64,000 bases of DNA from Amblyomma americanum (taxonomy: Eukaryota > Arthropoda > Arachnida > Ixodida > Ixodidae): positions 164,590,183 to 164,654,182 of the forward strand of contig NC_135500.1 of the NCBI RefSeq assembly GCF_052857255.1, read 5' to 3'. Under the pieces are notes generated by a model, which ran no database searches, had not been told where the DNA came from, and saw only the letters and a list, made by a program, of their open reading frames with translations. The stretch's first letter is position 1; each line of letters opens with the position of its first letter. The position numbers were made by a program, and so were the translations under genes. Below, piece after piece: positions 61,642 through 64,000 of this stretch.

Positions 61642-61714
61642 GCCCCACTCTTGGTTTGAGGGGACCGAACAACGAACAACGCGTTGTTCGGTCCCCTCAA
61701 ACCAAGAGCGGGGC
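61642..61714. repeat. Near-perfect 73-bp palindrome
   Basis: Two 32-nt arms (61642-61673 and 61683-61714) with one mismatch around a 9-nt spacer. The spacer region itself forms GAACAACGCGTTGTTC. It sits between the truncated gypsy protease and the Penelope-like remnant. Confidence 0.9.
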
Positions 61715-61779
61715 TCTTGAAGCGCATATGCAGGTACATAAGGACAGACCTTTGGCGTCAAGTACGCAGGTTTCAAGAC

Positions 61780-62766
61780 CTTTTGCGATCGCTGCTTTTC
61801 ACTTTAGACCCGGGTTGGCTAGCGGAAATCAAGTTGCGCTTGCGCTCTTTCTGTCGTCCTACTCTTTCCTGTGTTCGTCTCGTCGTGTGCGCAACGCCAT
61901 ACCAAAAAAAGGGCTTCTGCCATTTGACTATTCGCATTCCAAGTTAGTGAAAAGAAGCTTTGCTTCACTGTCTCTTGAGTCTGCGCTGAGGAAGTCATGC
62001 GTTCCCAAGATGCGACCGAGCTTTGACAACAGATTGGCCAGGCTGGCTACAGCCGGATTCCCTGGTTCGCTCGTGACAGGAGTTGCCGAAAGCCTCTTGC
62101 AGAAGATGAAGTCTAGGGCAGTGAGAGCTGGGGCAGAGGTCCCGAGAAGAGGTGAGACCTGTGGTGGTGCCGTATGTGCACAAGTTGGCCCACAAGCTGA
62201 AAAAGGTTGTGAGCAGGCATGATGTCCCACTCGTCTTCTCAGACCCCCTGAAGCTCAGAAGCGTTTGCCCTCGAGTATACAAAAAAAGAAAGCAAAAAGA
62301 AAAAGAAAGAGGCTGCGGAACCAAGCCTGGGCGACCATTCATGAGATGTACCGATGGAGTAGTTTATGAATTTCCCCTTCTGTGCGGTCGTTTGTATTTA
62401 GGAAAAACCGGGCGCTGTGTCAATGAGCGAATCAAGGAGCACGAGAGAAACGTGGAACAAAATAAAGAAAGCCCAAATTTGCCTAAGCATATTAGATCCT
62501 GCCCTTCACGCTCTTGTGAGCCATGCTTTTCAATGGTGCGGATTCTTGCCAGGAGTAGCACTGTAAAAGCAAGAGAACTGATCGAAGCGTTCAATATCAG
62601 CGAGAAAGGCAGTTTGTGCGTCAGCGAAACATCAATATCTTTGTACAAGGCGGAAAAACAGTTTTTTGAGCGATGCTTGTCGTGTACGACTTTGTGTGAA
62701 TATGTTCCTTGCGCAGGCGATGGCTCAATGTATATTATATTCATGTATGTGGTTTCTGCAAATTAA
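61780..62766 (+). pseudogene. Penelope-like element C-terminus with GIY-YIG endonuclease
   Basis: The first frame carries GLLPFDYSHSKLVKRSF, the RT-to-linker region, up to about 62150. A frame change is followed by VPYVHKLAHKLKKVV and VVFS-like LVFSDPLKLRSVCPRV, typical of Penelope-like elements. The endonuclease reads VVYEFPLLCGRLYLGKTG and CVNERIKEHERNV. In PLEs this GIY-YIG domain nicks target DNA. The core reverse transcriptase is missing, and the frame change kills the copy. The element probably ends near 62,870, before GAGGAAGGAAG. Confidence 0.8.
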
Positions 62767-62879
62767 ACCATTTGTGAGTGGCGCTCTGTCCCGTTCTCTT
62801 CTTTCGTGCGTGTGTTTGTGTGGTCTTGGCGCCTTTAAAGTACTAAGGACTGTTGAAGGTTTTTTTTTTTTTAGCGGGT

Positions 62880-63661
62880 GAGGAAGGAAGTAAATGAAAC
62901 GCGCTAGGGCGTTGTCATTCCACTCGCGTGACGATTAGTGGAGACTTGGAGGTATGCTGTTCACATGCACGTCAGCATCGTTGATACGATTACGCATCGA
63001 TTCTTTTTTTCTTTTTTTCTGAAGTAAGCAAGGATAATGGGGCGCGCGAATAGTACTTTCTTCGGAACCGAATCGAATAGGACTCGACTAGCTTCACAAT
63101 AGAATCTAGTTGTAATACGAATACCGCAGTTAAAAACCGAATAGAGTACGAATTGAATAGTAAAAGACTCTAACCGAATACGATCCGAATATTTGTGTGA
63201 TTATTTGCTACTTGCACGAATATAAGAATAAAACGAATGGTCATGAGAAAAAGGGAAGCGATAGCGAAAGAAGCAAGACGAAAGATAGCAGCTGTTGAAA
63301 GACGTAACAGTGAAGCGATCTTTACAAGAGGGCATGTAACACGACGTGAGTATATTAACTCTGTGACCGTCTTCTCACTGCGCATCGAAAAATTACCTCT
63401 TGCCACTGACGACGACTGCGAATAAACTATGACGTCACATACGAGACTCGGCCACCGATATCGGGCATGAGAGCAGAGTACGTTGAAAGCGGCTTAACCG
63501 CGCCGCTTCAACCAGTCTTTGAGTCCTAAAATATGAGCATCACGAACGCCACTACACGAATGCACCACTTCACGGCGCTGAACCCTCCATACCGCCTGGA
63601 CCGCAGCCTGCTGTATGGAGTCCATGCTGGTCCCGCTTTTGAAGTAGTCCTGGAAGAAAAC
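62880..63661. other. No recognisable gene; CGAAT-rich block
   Basis: 63062-63200 contains many CGAAT/GAATA units, including CGAATCGAATA at 63069-63079. Its reverse complement, TATTCGATTCG, occurs at 63848-63858 and 63916-63926, beyond the MITE. Confidence 0.5.
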
Positions 63662-63797
63662 TACACTCTAAGCAGAAAGGAATAAAAAGGGAGTCAGCTA
63701 TCCTGTGGCACGCTTTTTTTTTTTATAAAAGGCAGTGCGCTACAGAACTGTTTACTCCCTTTTTAGCCGCATTAGGCGTATTCCGGTTTAGAGTGCA
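63662..63797. mobile_element. MITE, copy 2 (TACACTyTAA family)
   Basis: The ends are TACACTCTAAGC and GGTTTAGAGTGCA. The inner blocks are AAAAAGGGAGTCAGCTATCC and TTTACTCCCTTTTTA. Layout and length match 35447-35581. Confidence 0.75.
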
Positions 63798-64000
63798 CGG
63801 TGCCTCCTATTCGAACTTGGTGCCAACTATTAGAAAATTTCGAGAAGTATTCGATTCGTTCCGGATAACATGGAACATGATATGTTTGATTTGTTCAGTG
63901 AATCTAATCGGAAGATATTCGATTCGCAATTCGAAATTTTTAAATATTCGCGCACCCGTCGGGATTAACTTCTAACAGCACATCGCCCTTCGTTTAGGTA

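Overview
The window looks like repeat-rich, gene-poor nuclear DNA from an arthropod, most likely a hard (ixodid) tick. The main reasons are a tRNA-derived SINE resembling the tick Ruka family (1010-1330), a mixture of I-like, Tx1-like, Jockey/CR1-like, Penelope-like, Ty3/gypsy and P-element-like transposons, very long simple repeats, and no bacterial-style gene packing. The species cannot be read from the sequence, and the tick assignment is an inference. I found no convincing host protein-coding gene, rRNA, functional tRNA gene or CRISPR array. The window could be intergenic DNA or one large intron.

Layout. 1-9 kb: a SINE with target-site duplication, a LINE C-terminal scrap, an uninterrupted 1,050-bp GT array, a TTCC array, and otherwise featureless DNA. 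9-20 kb: a tRNA-like composite SINE, a decayed Tx1-like LINE, a tandem duplication, SINE fragments, a 122-bp foldback and a LINE tail. 22.8-28.1 kb: a SINE, a GC-rich block, a P-element-like transposon (about 2.85 kb) with 30/31-bp inverted repeats and a broken THAP-transposase gene, then a 5'-truncated LINE. 28-40 kb: SINEs, a LINE tail nested inside a composite SINE, a MITE, and a 605-bp TG array with a compound edge. 42-48 kb: a decayed Jockey/CR1-like LINE, a foldback, and a young 5'-truncated LINE copy with a 12-bp target-site duplication. 49.4-54.8 kb: an apparently complete non-LTR retrotransposon (ORF1 433 aa, ORF2 1211 aa), bounded by a 9-bp duplication. 55-64 kb: a pentanucleotide repeat split by a SINE, a GC-rich block, a Ty3/gypsy pol broken into two convergent halves, a near-perfect palindrome, a Penelope-like fragment with a GIY-YIG domain, and a second MITE copy.

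How the parts relate. The complete LINE at 49.4 kb shares a 3'-terminal hairpin motif with three truncated copies (19.8, 28.1 and 33.8 kb), all on the + strand. It is therefore the natural source family for those insertions, and possibly a driver for SINEs as well. The only genes that look intact are those of this LINE; the truncated LINE at 46.9 kb is open but partial. The P-like, gypsy, Penelope-like, Tx1-like and Jockey/CR1-like copies all carry stops, frameshifts or truncations. Nothing here is a clearly new biological system. The best leads are the P-like element with intact ends, the LINE with its conserved tail, the gypsy inversion that removes the reverse transcriptase active-site block, and several small foldback/MITE families.
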